Source: Microbacterium terregens
Lineage (GTDB): Bacteria > Actinomycetota > Actinomycetes > Actinomycetales > Microbacteriaceae
Assembly (NCBI RefSeq): GCF_039534975.1
Contig: NZ_BAAAWH010000001.1
Span: forward strand, 1,736,001 to 1,800,000
Direction of reading: 5' to 3'
DNA: 64,000 bases
Below the pieces are notes generated by a model, which ran no database searches, was not told where the DNA came from, and was given only the letters and a program-made list of their open reading frames with translations. Positions 51,212 to 59,681 of this stretch are shown one piece after another. Position 1 is the first letter of the stretch. Each line of letters opens with the position of its first letter. Made by a program: the position numbers and the translations under genes.

Positions 51212-52339
51212 TCAACGCAGGTTCACCGCGTGCACCTCGCCGCCACCGGCGAGGATGGAACCGACGCTGACATATGCCGTCTTGCCGTGAACCGTCACGC
51301 CGTAGGGGGCGAACAGTCCGGCCAGAACAGCGGGGTGCTCAGCGGCGCCCGGCACCACCCTGCGCAGCGAGCCGATCGGCGGCTCTTCGCTCAGCAGGCT
51401 GCCATCGCTGAACTGCACGGCGTACAGCGTCTGGTGCTGCCACACGAGGCTGGTGACATTGCTCAGCCCCGTGGCGTATACCGTCGGCTCCTGGCCGGGG
51501 ACGACGCGCCAGATGCGGGACTCGCCGACCGGGAAGGGGAAGCCGAGGAGTTCGGAAGCGTAATACGCTCCGTCCGGCCCGGAGACGACTTGCGTCGGAA
51601 CCGACTGGGCGGGGATCGGGTCGCCGCCCCACGGCGGAACCGCGAGTACCGGTGGCAAGACGGCGACCGTGGCGTCGGCGAGGTTGCCACCCACCGCCAC
51701 GATGGCGTTCGCTCCTGCATCGGCCACCGTCCAGCGCTTGCTGTTCACATCGGTGAACCCGCTGGGGTTCGAGTCGACCTCTCCGCCGTCGGGGTTGGCT
51801 GCCTCCTCGTAGGCGGTGACGTCCGCCGCTATGGTCAGTGTCTGGCCGATACGGCCGGTCAGGACCGTGCCGAGACCGGCACCGGCGGGGCCGAGCAGGG
51901 CCCGCTTATCGAGGTCTCCACCGAGTCCCATCAGCACCGCGATGTTGTTTCCTCGCACGCTCACGGCGGACGGGCCGGTCGCACCGGAGCCGTCGGGTCC
52001 GGCGAGAGAGGGGAGTCCCGTGACGACGCGGGTCTGCGTTCCCCGCCGGATCTCGGTCACGGCGCCCGTGCTCCCCAGGCATTCGTTCGCCGCGGGGTCC
52101 TCCGGGTTGGGTACGCAGGGGCCGTCGCCGCCCGTTCCCGCCTCCGCGACGTAGACGGTGCCGCCGGCGCCGATGGATAGCTGCCGGGGATTGTCAAGGC
52201 CGGTCGCGACGACCCAGGACTCCTGCGTACCGGCCGCGGCCGCGGACACGCCGGCCGACGCGAACGTGATCGCGGCCGCAACGGCCGTCAGAAGCGCGAC
52301 AGCGCCTCGGCGAGCCTTGCGCTTGTTCGGATGACTCAT
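51212..52339 (-). CDS. ScyD/ScyE-family secreted beta-propeller protein
   Basis: The protein has 375 residues. A basic N-terminus and signal peptide (about 1-38, ending near ASAGVSAAAAG) precede a six-bladed-propeller-like repeat sequence: GLDNPRQLSIGAGGTVYVAEAG, VTGLPSLAGPDG, VVSGPDGAYYASELLG, YAVQFSDGSLLSEEPPIG, ending GGEVHAVNLR. The family is named after scytonemin cluster proteins, but no such pathway is expected here; an exported sugar- or esterase-like propeller is likely. The ATG at 52339 is chosen by the signal peptide. Confidence 0.88.
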   Translation of the reverse strand: MSHPNKRKARRGAVALLTAVAAAITFASAGVSAAAAGTQESWVVATGLDNPRQLSIGAGGTVYVAEAGTGGDGPCVPNPEDPAANECLGSTGAVTEIRRGTQTRVVTGLPSLAGPDGSGATGPSAVSVRGNNIAVLMGLGGDLDKRALLGPAGAGLGTVLTGRIGQTLTIAADVTAYEEAANPDGGEVDSNPSGFTDVNSKRWTVADAGANAIVAVGGNLADATVAVLPPVLAVPPWGGDPIPAQSVPTQVVSGPDGAYYASELLGFPFPVGESRIWRVVPGQEPTVYATGLSNVTSLVWQHQTLYAVQFSDGSLLSEEPPIGSLRRVVPGAAEHPAVLAGLFAPYGVTVHGKTAYVSVGSILAGGGEVHAVNLR

Positions 52340-52498
52340 GAAGGAACCCCCAGCAGATGGTGTTAAGAACGACGGGCGTCGCGTCTTGGCGAATAGCATC
52401 GTGGACTGGGGTATTTCTCGCAAGAGGGCCCGGCGACCGTCGATGGACCCTGGAGTGCGGGGTCGGCGACCCGTCCGGCGGCCCGCAGGTACTCGGAT

Positions 52499-52504
52499 TA
52501 CACT
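52499..52504 (+). promoter_or_regulatory. -10 hexamer TACACT of the DUF2200 gene
   Basis: TACACT, 6 nt, ATG at 52511; no Shine-Dalgarno. Confidence 0.5.
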
Positions 52505-52510
52505 CACCGC

Positions 52511-52855
52511 ATGAGCAGGATCTTCCAGACCCGCTTCGCGGCGGTCTACCCCCTCTATGTGGCGAAGGCAGAGAAGAAGGGGCGCACCAAAGAAGAGGTG
52601 GACGAGGTCATCGAGTGGCTGACCGGCTTCGACGATGCAGAGCTCAACCGGCACCTGGTCGATGGCACGACCTTCACGGAGTTCTTCGATGACGCCCGGC
52701 TGAACCCGAATGCCTCACTGATCACCGGAGTCGTGTGCGGAGTGCGCGTGCAAGAGGTCGAGGACCCGCTGATGCAGAAGATCCGATACCTCGACAAGCT
52801 CGTCGATGAACTCGCCCGAGGCAAGGCGATGGAGAAGATCCTCCGCGCGGCGTGA
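52511..52855 (+). CDS. DUF2200 family protein
   Basis: The protein has 114 residues and matches DUF2200 along its whole length: [69 protein letters not shown] small alpha-helical protein, function unknown, often encoded beside unrelated housekeeping genes. Confidence 0.92.
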   Translation: MSRIFQTRFAAVYPLYVAKAEKKGRTKEEVDEVIEWLTGFDDAELNRHLVDGTTFTEFFDDARLNPNASLITGVVCGVRVQEVEDPLMQKIRYLDKLVDELARGKAMEKILRAA

Positions 52856-52987
52856 CGGTCGGGACCCGTCACTCCTCGCTCAATCTTCGTGAAGCACCAC
52901 GCTGCCGGCGCGTGCCGGTTTTCCGCCCGCAGACGGAGGGTGTGACGCGCTCTTCTGATGCCGCGCGCGGTCGCGGGCCCGGCGCGC

Positions 52988-53566
52988 TCAGCGGTAGCGG
53001 TAGTGCTCGGACACGGCATTGATCCACGTGGCGAACTGTCGGGCCTCGGCCTCCTGACCCGCCGGCACGGGCGCCAACCACACCTGCCCCGCCACTTCCA
53101 CGAAAAGGTAGGTCGCCGCCGCCTGGACCGACCGGGGCAGCAGGCGAGGTGTGATCTGCCCGCCGGGGCCGAACAGGATCCGCGCGGTCGCGGGCTTGCC
53201 GAGCAGCCCGCGTTTCAGCAGCACCGACCCCGTCTCGGACGAAGCCTGCGCACCGGCCGCCGGTTCGCTCAGGGCGCCGAAGTGCATCCATCGGCCGTCG
53301 ACCACGATTCCGGCGAACGATCGCTCCTGCCCGCTGAATTTCGCGGCATCCGTCCAGCGCGTTCCGTCCCACCAGCGCTGTCGACCACGCCCGTCGTCAT
53401 ACCAGCCCTGACCGGCCGAACCGGTGACGGGTGGACCCGCGTCGGCGCGCAGTTCGATCGCGGGTTCGCTCAGATCGATGTAGTCCCGAGTCCACCGCGA
53501 ACCGTCCCACCAGCGTTGTTTGCCGCTGCCGTCGTCGTACCAGCCCGCTTCTGGTCCCGTCCCCAT
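52988..53566 (-). CDS. Protein with two DUF2510 motifs
   Basis: The protein has 192 residues. Two DUF2510 motifs, each AGWYDDGSGKQRWWDGSRWT-like, lie at about 7-28 and 52-73. A globular C-terminal domain follows (IVVDGRWMHFGALSE, ILFGPGGQITPRLLP). There is no membrane helix, unlike most DUF2510 proteins. ATG with a -10 hexamer 6 nt upstream. Confidence 0.85.
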   Translation of the reverse strand: MGTGPEAGWYDDGSGKQRWWDGSRWTRDYIDLSEPAIELRADAGPPVTGSAGQGWYDDGRGRQRWWDGTRWTDAAKFSGQERSFAGIVVDGRWMHFGALSEPAAGAQASSETGSVLLKRGLLGKPATARILFGPGGQITPRLLPRSVQAAATYLFVEVAGQVWLAPVPAGQEAEARQFATWINAVSEHYRYR

Positions 53567-53572
53567 GCCTCG

Positions 53573-53578
53573 AGGGTA
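53573..53578 (-). promoter_or_regulatory. -10 hexamer TACCCT of the DUF2510 gene
   Basis: TACCCT, 6 nt (CGAGGC), ATG at 53566. Divergent partner of the hexamer at 53662. Confidence 0.45.
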
Positions 53579-53661
53579 GATGCGAGCACGCGTCGTTGCG
53601 ACACCGGCTCGAGCAGCCGTGGCGCGCACCATCGCTCCTGTCGCATGTCGGTACCGCGCCC

Positions 53662-53667
53662 TACCGT
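53662..53667 (+). promoter_or_regulatory. -10 hexamer TACCGT of the cyclase-fold gene
   Basis: TACCGT, 6 nt, ATG at 53674; no Shine-Dalgarno. Confidence 0.5.
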
Positions 53668-53673
53668 GTCCGC

Positions 53674-54651
53674 ATGGACGTGACCGCGTGGCTGCTCGAC
53701 TCGGATCCCACGCTGCGTTGGCAAGTCCAGCGCGACTTCCTCCATGCGGCGCCCGAAGTCTGGCAGGCGACGCGGGCGCGCATCGCGACCGAGGGCAACG
53801 GGGCCGCACTGCTCTCGCACCAAGACGCTGACGGGCAGTGGGCGGGCGGCGCCTTCTTCCCCGCAAACAGCAGTGACGACGAACCGGGGCAACCATGGAC
53901 GGCGACGACATGGACGCTGACGACCCTGCGGGAGTGGGGATTGGATGCCGGGGCACTGGCCGGCACGGCTGACAAGCTGGCCCGGAACTCACGATGGGAC
54001 TATGACGACCTGCCGTATTGGGGCGGTGAGGTCGACGTCTGCATCAACGCGATGACGCTGGCGAACGGTGCGTGGCTCGGTGTCGATGTCGCACCGCTCG
54101 CGCAGTGGTTCGCCGAGCACCAGCTCGCCGACGGCGGCTGGAACTGCGAGTGGATCGAAGGCTCGACGAGGTCCTCGTTCCACTCGACGATCAACGCGCT
54201 GGAGGCCCTGCTCGAGTACGAGCAAGGTCCGGGCGGGACGGCGGAACTGCGCGCCGCACGCAAGAGAGGAGAGGAGTACCTTCTCGAACGGCGCCTGCGC
54301 TATCGTCTCTCGACCGGCGAGGAGGTCGGCTCGTGGGCGACGACCATCCTCTATCCGTTCCGTGCCCCCTTCACCGCACTGAAAGCCGTCGACTACTTCA
54401 CCCGGTCAGCGCGCCACGACGGCGAACCGCTCGACCCGCGGGCGGCCGACACCCTTGAGCTGGTCCGATCGCGTCGGCTGCCCGACGGTACCTGGCTGCA
54501 AGAGGACGAGATCCCGGGCCGCACGTGGTTCCCGCCCGATGTGCCGCCGGGGGAGCCGTCCAAGTGGATCACCTTCCTCGCGCTGCGCGCGTTGGGCGAG
54601 TCGGCGACCGACCTCGATCACGCTCGCGCCGAAGGAACCCGCGTAGCCTGA
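53674..54651 (+). CDS. Squalene-cyclase/prenyltransferase alpha-alpha-barrel protein
   Basis: The protein has 325 residues. Repeated alpha-alpha units carry QW-like motifs: HQDADGQWAGGAFF, QLADGGWNCEW, RLPDGTWLQEDEIPGRTW. The fold is that of prenyltransferase/squalene oxidase repeats. The DxDD cyclase signature is absent, so it is probably not a triterpene cyclase. Function unknown. It lies 4 nt before the NUDIX gene. Confidence 0.85.
   Translation: MDVTAWLLDSDPTLRWQVQRDFLHAAPEVWQATRARIATEGNGAALLSHQDADGQWAGGAFFPANSSDDEPGQPWTATTWTLTTLREWGLDAGALAGTADKLARNSRWDYDDLPYWGGEVDVCINAMTLANGAWLGVDVAPLAQWFAEHQLADGGWNCEWIEGSTRSSFHSTINALEALLEYEQGPGGTAELRAARKRGEEYLLERRLRYRLSTGEEVGSWATTILYPFRAPFTALKAVDYFTRSARHDGEPLDPRAADTLELVRSRRLPDGTWLQEDEIPGRTWFPPDVPPGEPSKWITFLALRALGESATDLDHARAEGTRVA
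54644..54649 (+). promoter_or_regulatory. -10 hexamer TAGCCT of the NUDIX gene
   Basis: TAGCCT overlaps the stop region of the upstream gene and lies 6 nt before the ATG at 54656, giving the NUDIX gene its own leaderless promoter. Confidence 0.45.
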
Positions 54652-54655
54652 TCGG

Positions 54656-55399
54656 ATGCCACTGGACCCTGCCCGCCCGCGCGCCCGCGCACAGCTCATC
54701 GGCGTCGCCGAGACCGCCGCCGCCGGCCTCGGCGGGTCCGAGTTCGAAGCCCTCACCCGTGTACCCGTCGAGAAGGACTCCCGTCCTGCGGCGGTGCTGG
54801 TGCTCTTCGGAATCCTCGACTCGCTCCCCAGTGAGCACGTCGCCGATTCCGATGCGGTATCACGCGATCTGGACCTGCTGCTCCTCTCTCGCGCGACGAC
54901 GCTGCGATCGCACCCGGGGCAGGTGGCGTTGCCCGGCGGGCGGGTGGATCCCGAAGACGACTCGCCCATCGCTGCCGCTCTTCGCGAAGCGCGTGAAGAG
55001 ACCGGACTCGACCCGGCCGGCGTCGAGGTGCTGGGCACGCTCGAGGACCTCCCGCTGGCGTACTCGCGGCATGTTGTGACTCCCGTGCTGGCGTGGTGGC
55101 GGCATCCGTCACCGGTGCACGCCGTCGACCGGGCCGAGTCGGCCGATGTCTTCCGCGCACCCGTCGCCGATCTGATCAACCCGGCGAACCGCGGTGTGAC
55201 GGTGATCAGGCGCGACGGACAGGAATGGCGCGGACCCGGCTTTCTGGTCGGGCAGGGCGAGGACGCCCATCTCGTCTGGGGTTTCACCGGGATGCTGTTG
55301 AACGGACTGTTCGACCGTCTCGGGTGGACGGAACCGTGGGATGACACGCGCGAGCTTCCACTGGTGCTGCCCGACGAACCGGAGCCGGGGCTGACGTAA
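54656..55399 (+). CDS. NUDIX hydrolase, coenzyme A pyrophosphatase-like
   Basis: The protein has 247 residues. The NUDIX box (GGRVDPEDDSPIAAALREAR, then EETGL) is complete. The upstream LLLLSRATTLRSHPGQVALPGG resembles the UPF0035 motif of CoA pyrophosphatases. Hydrolysis of CoA or related pyrophosphates is the best guess. It precedes the DUF151 gene by 51 nt. Confidence 0.92.
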   Translation: MPLDPARPRARAQLIGVAETAAAGLGGSEFEALTRVPVEKDSRPAAVLVLFGILDSLPSEHVADSDAVSRDLDLLLLSRATTLRSHPGQVALPGGRVDPEDDSPIAAALREAREETGLDPAGVEVLGTLEDLPLAYSRHVVTPVLAWWRHPSPVHAVDRAESADVFRAPVADLINPANRGVTVIRRDGQEWRGPGFLVGQGEDAHLVWGFTGMLLNGLFDRLGWTEPWDDTRELPLVLPDEPEPGLT

Positions 55400-55412
55400 T
55401 CCGGCAGAAGCC

Positions 55413-55418
55413 TACGAT
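55413..55418 (+). promoter_or_regulatory. -10 hexamer TACGAT of the DUF151 gene
   Basis: TACGAT lies 32 nt upstream of the ATG at 55451; the leader contains GGAGGAGGG. Confidence 0.4.
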
Positions 55419-55450
55419 GGGAGACACGTCCCCACGAGGGAGGAGGGCCG

Positions 55451-56008
55451 ATGATCCAGGTTCGCGTCGCCGGAGTCGCGCTCGACCCCACGGGCCAGCA
55501 CGTCATCCTGCTCAAACCACTCGACGAGATTCCCGGTGAGGGCCGCATCCTGCCGATCTGGATCGGTCAGATGGAGGCCACCTCGATCCTCGTCGCGGTC
55601 GAGGGCGCGGCCGTGCCGCGTCCCCTCGCGCACGACCTGATGCGGTCCCTGCTCGACTCGCTGGGTGCGTCGGTGACCGGGATCGCGGTGACCCGCATCG
55701 AGGAGGGCACGTTCTACGCCGAGGTGACGCTCTCGAGCACGCTGGGGCAGCGCATCGTCGACGCCAGGCCGTCGGATGCCGTCGCCCTGGCGTCGCGCGT
55801 CGGAGCACCGATCTGGGTGGCCGAAGCGGTCATGGATGACGCCGGCGTGCCCGACACGGTCACCGAGAGCGACATCGAGACGGAACTCGAGGCCGAGCTC
55901 GAGACACAACTGGAGAGCGGTGCAGAGACGGCGATCGAAGCCGAGGAGCGGCTCGACGAGTTCAAGCGCTTCCTCGAAGACGTCGACCCCGACGATTTCA
56001 AGGGCTGA
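55451..56008 (+). CDS. DUF151 bifunctional nuclease-family protein
   Basis: The protein has 185 residues. The BFN/DUF151 domain covers about 1-135: VRVAGVALDPTGQHVILL, LPIWIGQMEATSILVA, RPLAHDLMRSLLDSLGA, DARPSDAVALASRVGAPIW. A very acidic helical C-terminus follows. In actinobacteria it usually neighbours ftsR/merR genes; here it does not. The last 11 nt overlap the convergent metallo-beta-lactamase gene. Confidence 0.93.
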   Translation: MIQVRVAGVALDPTGQHVILLKPLDEIPGEGRILPIWIGQMEATSILVAVEGAAVPRPLAHDLMRSLLDSLGASVTGIAVTRIEEGTFYAEVTLSSTLGQRIVDARPSDAVALASRVGAPIWVAEAVMDDAGVPDTVTESDIETELEAELETQLESGAETAIEAEERLDEFKRFLEDVDPDDFKG

Positions 56009-56714
56009 CGCCGCCGCGTACGGCTGCGGGGACGTCCGCCGGTCTGCCGCTCCAGGGCGTGCCATGACCGGGCAGCACCCACGCGGCATCCAGTGTCCGA
56101 AGGCGCTCGAGGGAGTCGAGTGCGAGCGACGGGTCGTCCGTGAAGGGCGCCGGCTGCAGGCCCTTCCGGCCGGTCAGAACGTGCCGCGTGGTCAGTGCGT
56201 CACCGACGAAGACCGCCTGGACGAATGGCACATGCACGGCGATGCTGCCGGGGGAGTGACCGGGCAGCCCGATCACGACCGGCGCGCCGGGAAGGGGCAG
56301 GACGTCGCCGTCGGCGACTTCCACGACCTCGGACAGGTAGTGCGTCCGCAAACCGCCCTTGCGCAGCGCGTAGGCGAAGAACCCGGCCGTCGCGCCCGGG
56401 CGCATCGGCCCCATGGCGAGCTTCGGCTTCTCGGCGCCCCGGGCGCGATCCGCATCGGCGGCGTGCACATAGACCGGAACACCCTGGGCCGTGCGAAGTC
56501 GCTCCGCGAAACCGATGTGGTCGCTGTCCCCGTGAGTGAGGACGACGCCCCGGATGTCTTCGAGCGACCTGCCCATCGCCTTCAGCTCGGCCTGCAGATC
56601 TCTCCAGTGGCCAGGCATGCCCGCGTCGATCACCGTGATGCCCTCCGGTGCGTCGACCAGGTAGGCCGCGACGACGTCGTTGCCGATCCGGTGCAGGTGC
56701 GGTGCGAGTTGCAT
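55998..56714 (-). CDS. MBL-fold metallohydrolase
   Basis: The protein has 238 residues. The metal-binding motif HGDSDHIGF (HxHxDH variant with Ser for the second His position, so H-x-D-x-D-H) and later GHSPGSI and GHGTPW are visible. It is a glyoxalase-II-like hydrolase. GAGGAGAA precedes the ATG. Divergent from a TetR regulator with a nested palindromic operator between them, so it is probably the TetR target. Confidence 0.9.
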   Translation of the reverse strand: MQLAPHLHRIGNDVVAAYLVDAPEGITVIDAGMPGHWRDLQAELKAMGRSLEDIRGVVLTHGDSDHIGFAERLRTAQGVPVYVHAADADRARGAEKPKLAMGPMRPGATAGFFAYALRKGGLRTHYLSEVVEVADGDVLPLPGAPVVIGLPGHSPGSIAVHVPFVQAVFVGDALTTRHVLTGRKGLQPAPFTDDPSLALDSLERLRTLDAAWVLPGHGTPWSGRPADVPAAVRGGVSP

Positions 56715-56741
56715 GACGTTCTCCTCGAGTCGGTGGCCAAG

Positions 56742-56788
56742 CGATGGCTATGCTACATAGCTATGATAGCTTCGGTCAATAGCCATCG
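56742..56788. promoter_or_regulatory. Nested palindromic operator between MBL and TetR genes
   Basis: The inner dyad AGCTAT-G-ATAGCT (56759-56771) and the outer arms CGATGGCTAT (56742-56751) and ATAGCCATCG (56779-56788) share the centre 56765. It lies 27 nt before the MBL start and 25 nt before the TetR start, as expected for a shared TetR operator. Confidence 0.75.
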
Positions 56789-56813
56789 TCACCTGCTGCT
56801 TGGAGGACCGCTC

Positions 56814-57368
56814 ATGCCCACCCCGGATCGCACATCGCTCACCGAGATCGTGGACGCAGGACGCGGCATCCTGGAATCGGGGGGTCCCGCCAGGCTCACG
56901 ATGCAGGCGGTCGCCGAGCGGGTCGGCGTGCGCGCGCCCTCGCTGTACAAGCGGGTCCGCGATCGGGACGCGCTGCTGACGCTCGTGGTCGAGGCCACCG
57001 CGAATGACCTGGCGCACCGGCTCGAGGAGTCCGACCCGACGATCGCCGGGCTGGCCCGCACCTACCGCTCCTTCGCGCACCGGCGTCCCGAGGGCTTCCG
57101 CCTGCTGTTCACCGTGGAAGGCGCAGACGCGGCGATGTCCCGTGCTGCCGTACCCGTGCTTCGGGCCGCCGGCGACCTGGTGGGGCCGGATGCCGCTCTC
57201 GACGCGGCGAGACTGCTCACGGCGTGGGCGACCGGCTTCGTGAACATGGAGCTGTCGGGATCCTTCCGTCTCGGTGGCGACGTGGAGGAGGCGTTCGAGT
57301 ACGGACTGGATCGGCTGGCGGTCGCGCTGCGGGCGCCGCTCGCAACGGCGCCCCCAGCGCCGAAATAA
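56814..57368 (+). CDS. TetR/AcrR-family transcriptional regulator
   Basis: The protein has 184 residues. The N-terminal TetR helix-turn-helix (RLTMQAVAERVGVRAPSLYKRVRDRDALL) is followed by a TetR_C_33/WHG-like ligand domain (RTYRSFAHRRPEGFRLLFTV). The ATG at 56814 is chosen for GGAGGA upstream; an in-frame ATG at 56763 lies inside the operator. Probably represses itself and the divergent MBL gene. Confidence 0.92.
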   Translation: MPTPDRTSLTEIVDAGRGILESGGPARLTMQAVAERVGVRAPSLYKRVRDRDALLTLVVEATANDLAHRLEESDPTIAGLARTYRSFAHRRPEGFRLLFTVEGADAAMSRAAVPVLRAAGDLVGPDAALDAARLLTAWATGFVNMELSGSFRLGGDVEEAFEYGLDRLAVALRAPLATAPPAPK

Positions 57369-57392
57369 TGCGGGCCGCGGCAGCGTTTCTGG

Positions 57393-57398
57393 TACTGT
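57393..57398 (+). promoter_or_regulatory. -10 hexamer TACTGT of rpsA
   Basis: TACTGT lies 132 nt before the rpsA ATG. It would give a leader of about 125 nt, unusually long for this window and consistent with autoregulation of S1. Confidence 0.35.
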
Positions 57399-57530
57399 GA
57401 AACGTCACCTTTGTGGCTTCATTGCCGTGCGTGCGTGACAATCGCAATCAAATCCACCCCGCTGAGTCTCCCGGTATCTGTATGCCCGTGTGCCCAGCCC
57501 GACACCAACCCAACAAGGACAACCCACTAC

Positions 57531-58985
57531 ATGACTATCGCAACGACCGCCCCGGCCACCAAGCAGGTCGCCATCAACGACATCGGATCTGCTGAGGACT
57601 TTCTGGCCGCGGTCGAACTGACTCTGAAGTTCTTCAACGACGGCGACCTCATCGAAGGAACCGTCGTGAAGATCGACCGCGACGAGGTGCTCCTCGACGT
57701 CGGCTACAAGACCGAGGGCGTCATCCCCTCCCGCGAGCTTTCCATCAAGCACGACGTCGACCCCAACGAGGTCGTCAAGGTCGGCGACACGGTCGAGGCC
57801 CTGGTTCTCCAGAAGGAGGACAAGGAAGGCCGCCTCATCCTGTCCAAGAAGCGCGCGCAGTACGAGCGTGCGTGGGGCGACGTCGAGAAGATCAAGGAGA
57901 CTGACGGTGTCGTCACCGGCTCCGTGATCGAGGTCGTCAAGGGCGGGCTCATCGTCGACATCGGCCTGCGTGGGTTCCTTCCCGCTTCGCTGATCGAGCT
58001 GCGCCGGGTCCGCGACCTGACGCCGTACCTCGGTCAGGAGATCGAGGCGAAGATCCTCGAGCTGGACAAGAACCGCAACAACGTGGTTCTGTCGCGTCGC
58101 GCTCTGCTCGAGCAGACGCAGTCCGAGTCGCGCACGTCGTTCCTCAACAACCTGCACAAGGGTCAGGTCCGCAAGGGCACGGTCTCGTCGATCGTCAACT
58201 TCGGTGCGTTCGTCGACCTGGGTGGCGTGGACGGCCTCGTGCACGTCTCCGAGCTGTCGTGGAAGCACATCGAGCACGCCTCCGAGGTCGTCGAGGTTGG
58301 CCAGGAAGTCACCGTCGAGATCCTCGAGGTCGACCTGGACCGCGAGCGCGTCTCGCTGTCGCTGAAGGCGACGCAGGAGGACCCCTGGCAGGTCTTCGCC
58401 CGCACCCACGCGATCGGTCAGGTCACGCCGGGCAAGGTCACCAAGCTGGTTCCGTTCGGTGCGTTCGTTCGCGTCGCGGACGGCATCGAGGGCCTCGTGC
58501 ACATCTCAGAGCTCTCGGGCAAGCACGTCGAGCTCGCCGAGCAGGTCGTGTCGGTCGGTGAAGAGGTCTTCGTCAAGGTCATCGACATCGACCTCGAGCG
58601 CCGTCGTATCTCGCTCTCGCTGAAGCAGGCGAACGAGTCCGTCGACCCGAACGGCACCGAGTTCGACCCGGCCCTCTACGGCATGGTCACCGAGTACGAC
58701 GAGAACGGGGAGTACAAGTACCCCGAGGGCTTCGACGTCGAGACTCAGGCGTGGAAGGAAGGCTCCGACGCCGAGCGCGAGAAGTGGGAGCTCGAGTACG
58801 CAGCCGCCCAGGCTCGCTGGGAGCAGCACAAGGCTGCTGTCGCCAAGGCCATCGAGGCCGAGGCCGCCGCTCCGACCGAGACCAGCTCCGCATCGAGCTC
58901 GTTCGCGTCCGACATCGGCAACAGCGGAACCCTGGCCGACGACGAGGCGCTTGCCGCGCTTCGCGAGAAGCTGTCGGGTCGCTGA
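57531..58985 (+). CDS. rpsA: 30S ribosomal protein S1
   Basis: The protein has 484 residues. Four S1 RNA-binding repeats lie between about 36 and 360 (such as GDLIEGTVVKIDRDEVLLDVG, VTGSVIEVVKGGLIVDIGLRG, RKGTVSSIVNFGAFVDLGGV, TPGKVTKLVPFGAFVRVAD), the four-repeat actinobacterial form. A Glu/Ala-rich tail ends in LREKLSGR. AAGGA precedes the ATG at 57531. Codon use is strongly biased, as in highly expressed genes. Confidence 0.97.
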   Translation: MTIATTAPATKQVAINDIGSAEDFLAAVELTLKFFNDGDLIEGTVVKIDRDEVLLDVGYKTEGVIPSRELSIKHDVDPNEVVKVGDTVEALVLQKEDKEGRLILSKKRAQYERAWGDVEKIKETDGVVTGSVIEVVKGGLIVDIGLRGFLPASLIELRRVRDLTPYLGQEIEAKILELDKNRNNVVLSRRALLEQTQSESRTSFLNNLHKGQVRKGTVSSIVNFGAFVDLGGVDGLVHVSELSWKHIEHASEVVEVGQEVTVEILEVDLDRERVSLSLKATQEDPWQVFARTHAIGQVTPGKVTKLVPFGAFVRVADGIEGLVHISELSGKHVELAEQVVSVGEEVFVKVIDIDLERRRISLSLKQANESVDPNGTEFDPALYGMVTEYDENGEYKYPEGFDVETQAWKEGSDAEREKWELEYAAAQARWEQHKAAVAKAIEAEAAAPTETSSASSSFASDIGNSGTLADDEALAALREKLSGR

Positions 58986-59004
58986 TCCTCAGCAGGTTCT
59001 GAAC

Positions 59005-59040
59005 GCGAAAGGCCGTCACCTCCGGGTGGCGGCCTTTCGC
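59005..59040 (+). terminator. Terminator of rpsA
   Basis: Sixteen-base arms GCGAAAGGCCGTCACC and GGTGGCGGCCTTTCGC pair with one G-T wobble around a TCCG loop, 20 nt after the stop. Confidence 0.9.
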
Positions 59041-59072
59041 CGTTCCCGGCCGGGAGTGTCCGGGCTCCGACG

Positions 59073-59078
59073 TAGCAT
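59073..59078 (+). promoter_or_regulatory. -10 hexamer TAGCAT of the GIY-YIG gene
   Basis: TAGCAT, 6 nt, GTG at 59085; no Shine-Dalgarno. Confidence 0.5.
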
Positions 59079-59084
59079 CCTGAC

Positions 59085-59633
59085 GTGCCCACCTCCTGTG
59101 CGATCGACGGATGCCGCGATGCGGTGCCGCGTGAGGCACCCGTCGAACTGTGCGAACGGCACCTGAACGCGGCGGCGGAGTGGTCGGGTCGCGAATTCGG
59201 TGCTCCCGACCTCCTGCCGGGCCCGTGTCGTCTGTGCGGCTCACGTCTCGGAGTCCGCTACCCGTCCGGCTGGCTGTGCGCCGTCTGCGAGTGGGTGCAT
59301 GGGGAGCTGATCGACACGGAGCTGCCCCCGCCGCGCGTTGACGTCGTATACTACCTGCGCTTCGGGGATCGCGTGAAGATCGGTACGAGCGCGAATCCGC
59401 GGCAGCGGCTGGCCGCGATCTGGCACGACGATCTGCTGGGCTTCGAACGCGGCGACCGCCGACTCGAGCGTCGACGGCACGAGCAGTTCAGTGACGAGAG
59501 ATTCGACCGCACGGAGTGGTTCCGGTTGACAGACCGGCTCGGGGCCCACGTCGACACGGTGCGCCGCGGCATCGACGATCCCTGGGACCTCTACGCGCGA
59601 TGGCTCAGCGAAGCTGTGGCACTGCGGGGCTGA
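59085..59633 (+). CDS. GIY-YIG (T5orf172/Mug113-like) protein with zinc-binding cysteines
   Basis: The protein has 182 residues. The N-terminal half has several Cys/His pairs suggesting zinc binding (CAIDGCRDAVP...CERH, CRLCGSRLG...CAVCEW). The C-terminal half is a short GIY-YIG nuclease variant of the T5orf172 type: VVYYLRFGDRVKIGTSANPRQRL followed by RRLERRRHEQFSDERFDRTEWF. A DNA-directed nuclease is plausible but the target is unknown. Leaderless GTG start. Confidence 0.85.
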   Translation: MPTSCAIDGCRDAVPREAPVELCERHLNAAAEWSGREFGAPDLLPGPCRLCGSRLGVRYPSGWLCAVCEWVHGELIDTELPPPRVDVVYYLRFGDRVKIGTSANPRQRLAAIWHDDLLGFERGDRRLERRRHEQFSDERFDRTEWFRLTDRLGAHVDTVRRGIDDPWDLYARWLSEAVALRG

Positions 59634-59669
59634 GCCCGTTTCGTGAGGCGCAGGGACCGCGGCATCCGT

Positions 59670-59675
59670 TACCGT
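59670..59675 (+). promoter_or_regulatory. -10 hexamer TACCGT of the histidine kinase gene
   Basis: TACCGT, 6 nt, ATG at 59682; no Shine-Dalgarno. Confidence 0.5.
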
Positions 59676-59681
59676 CACGGT

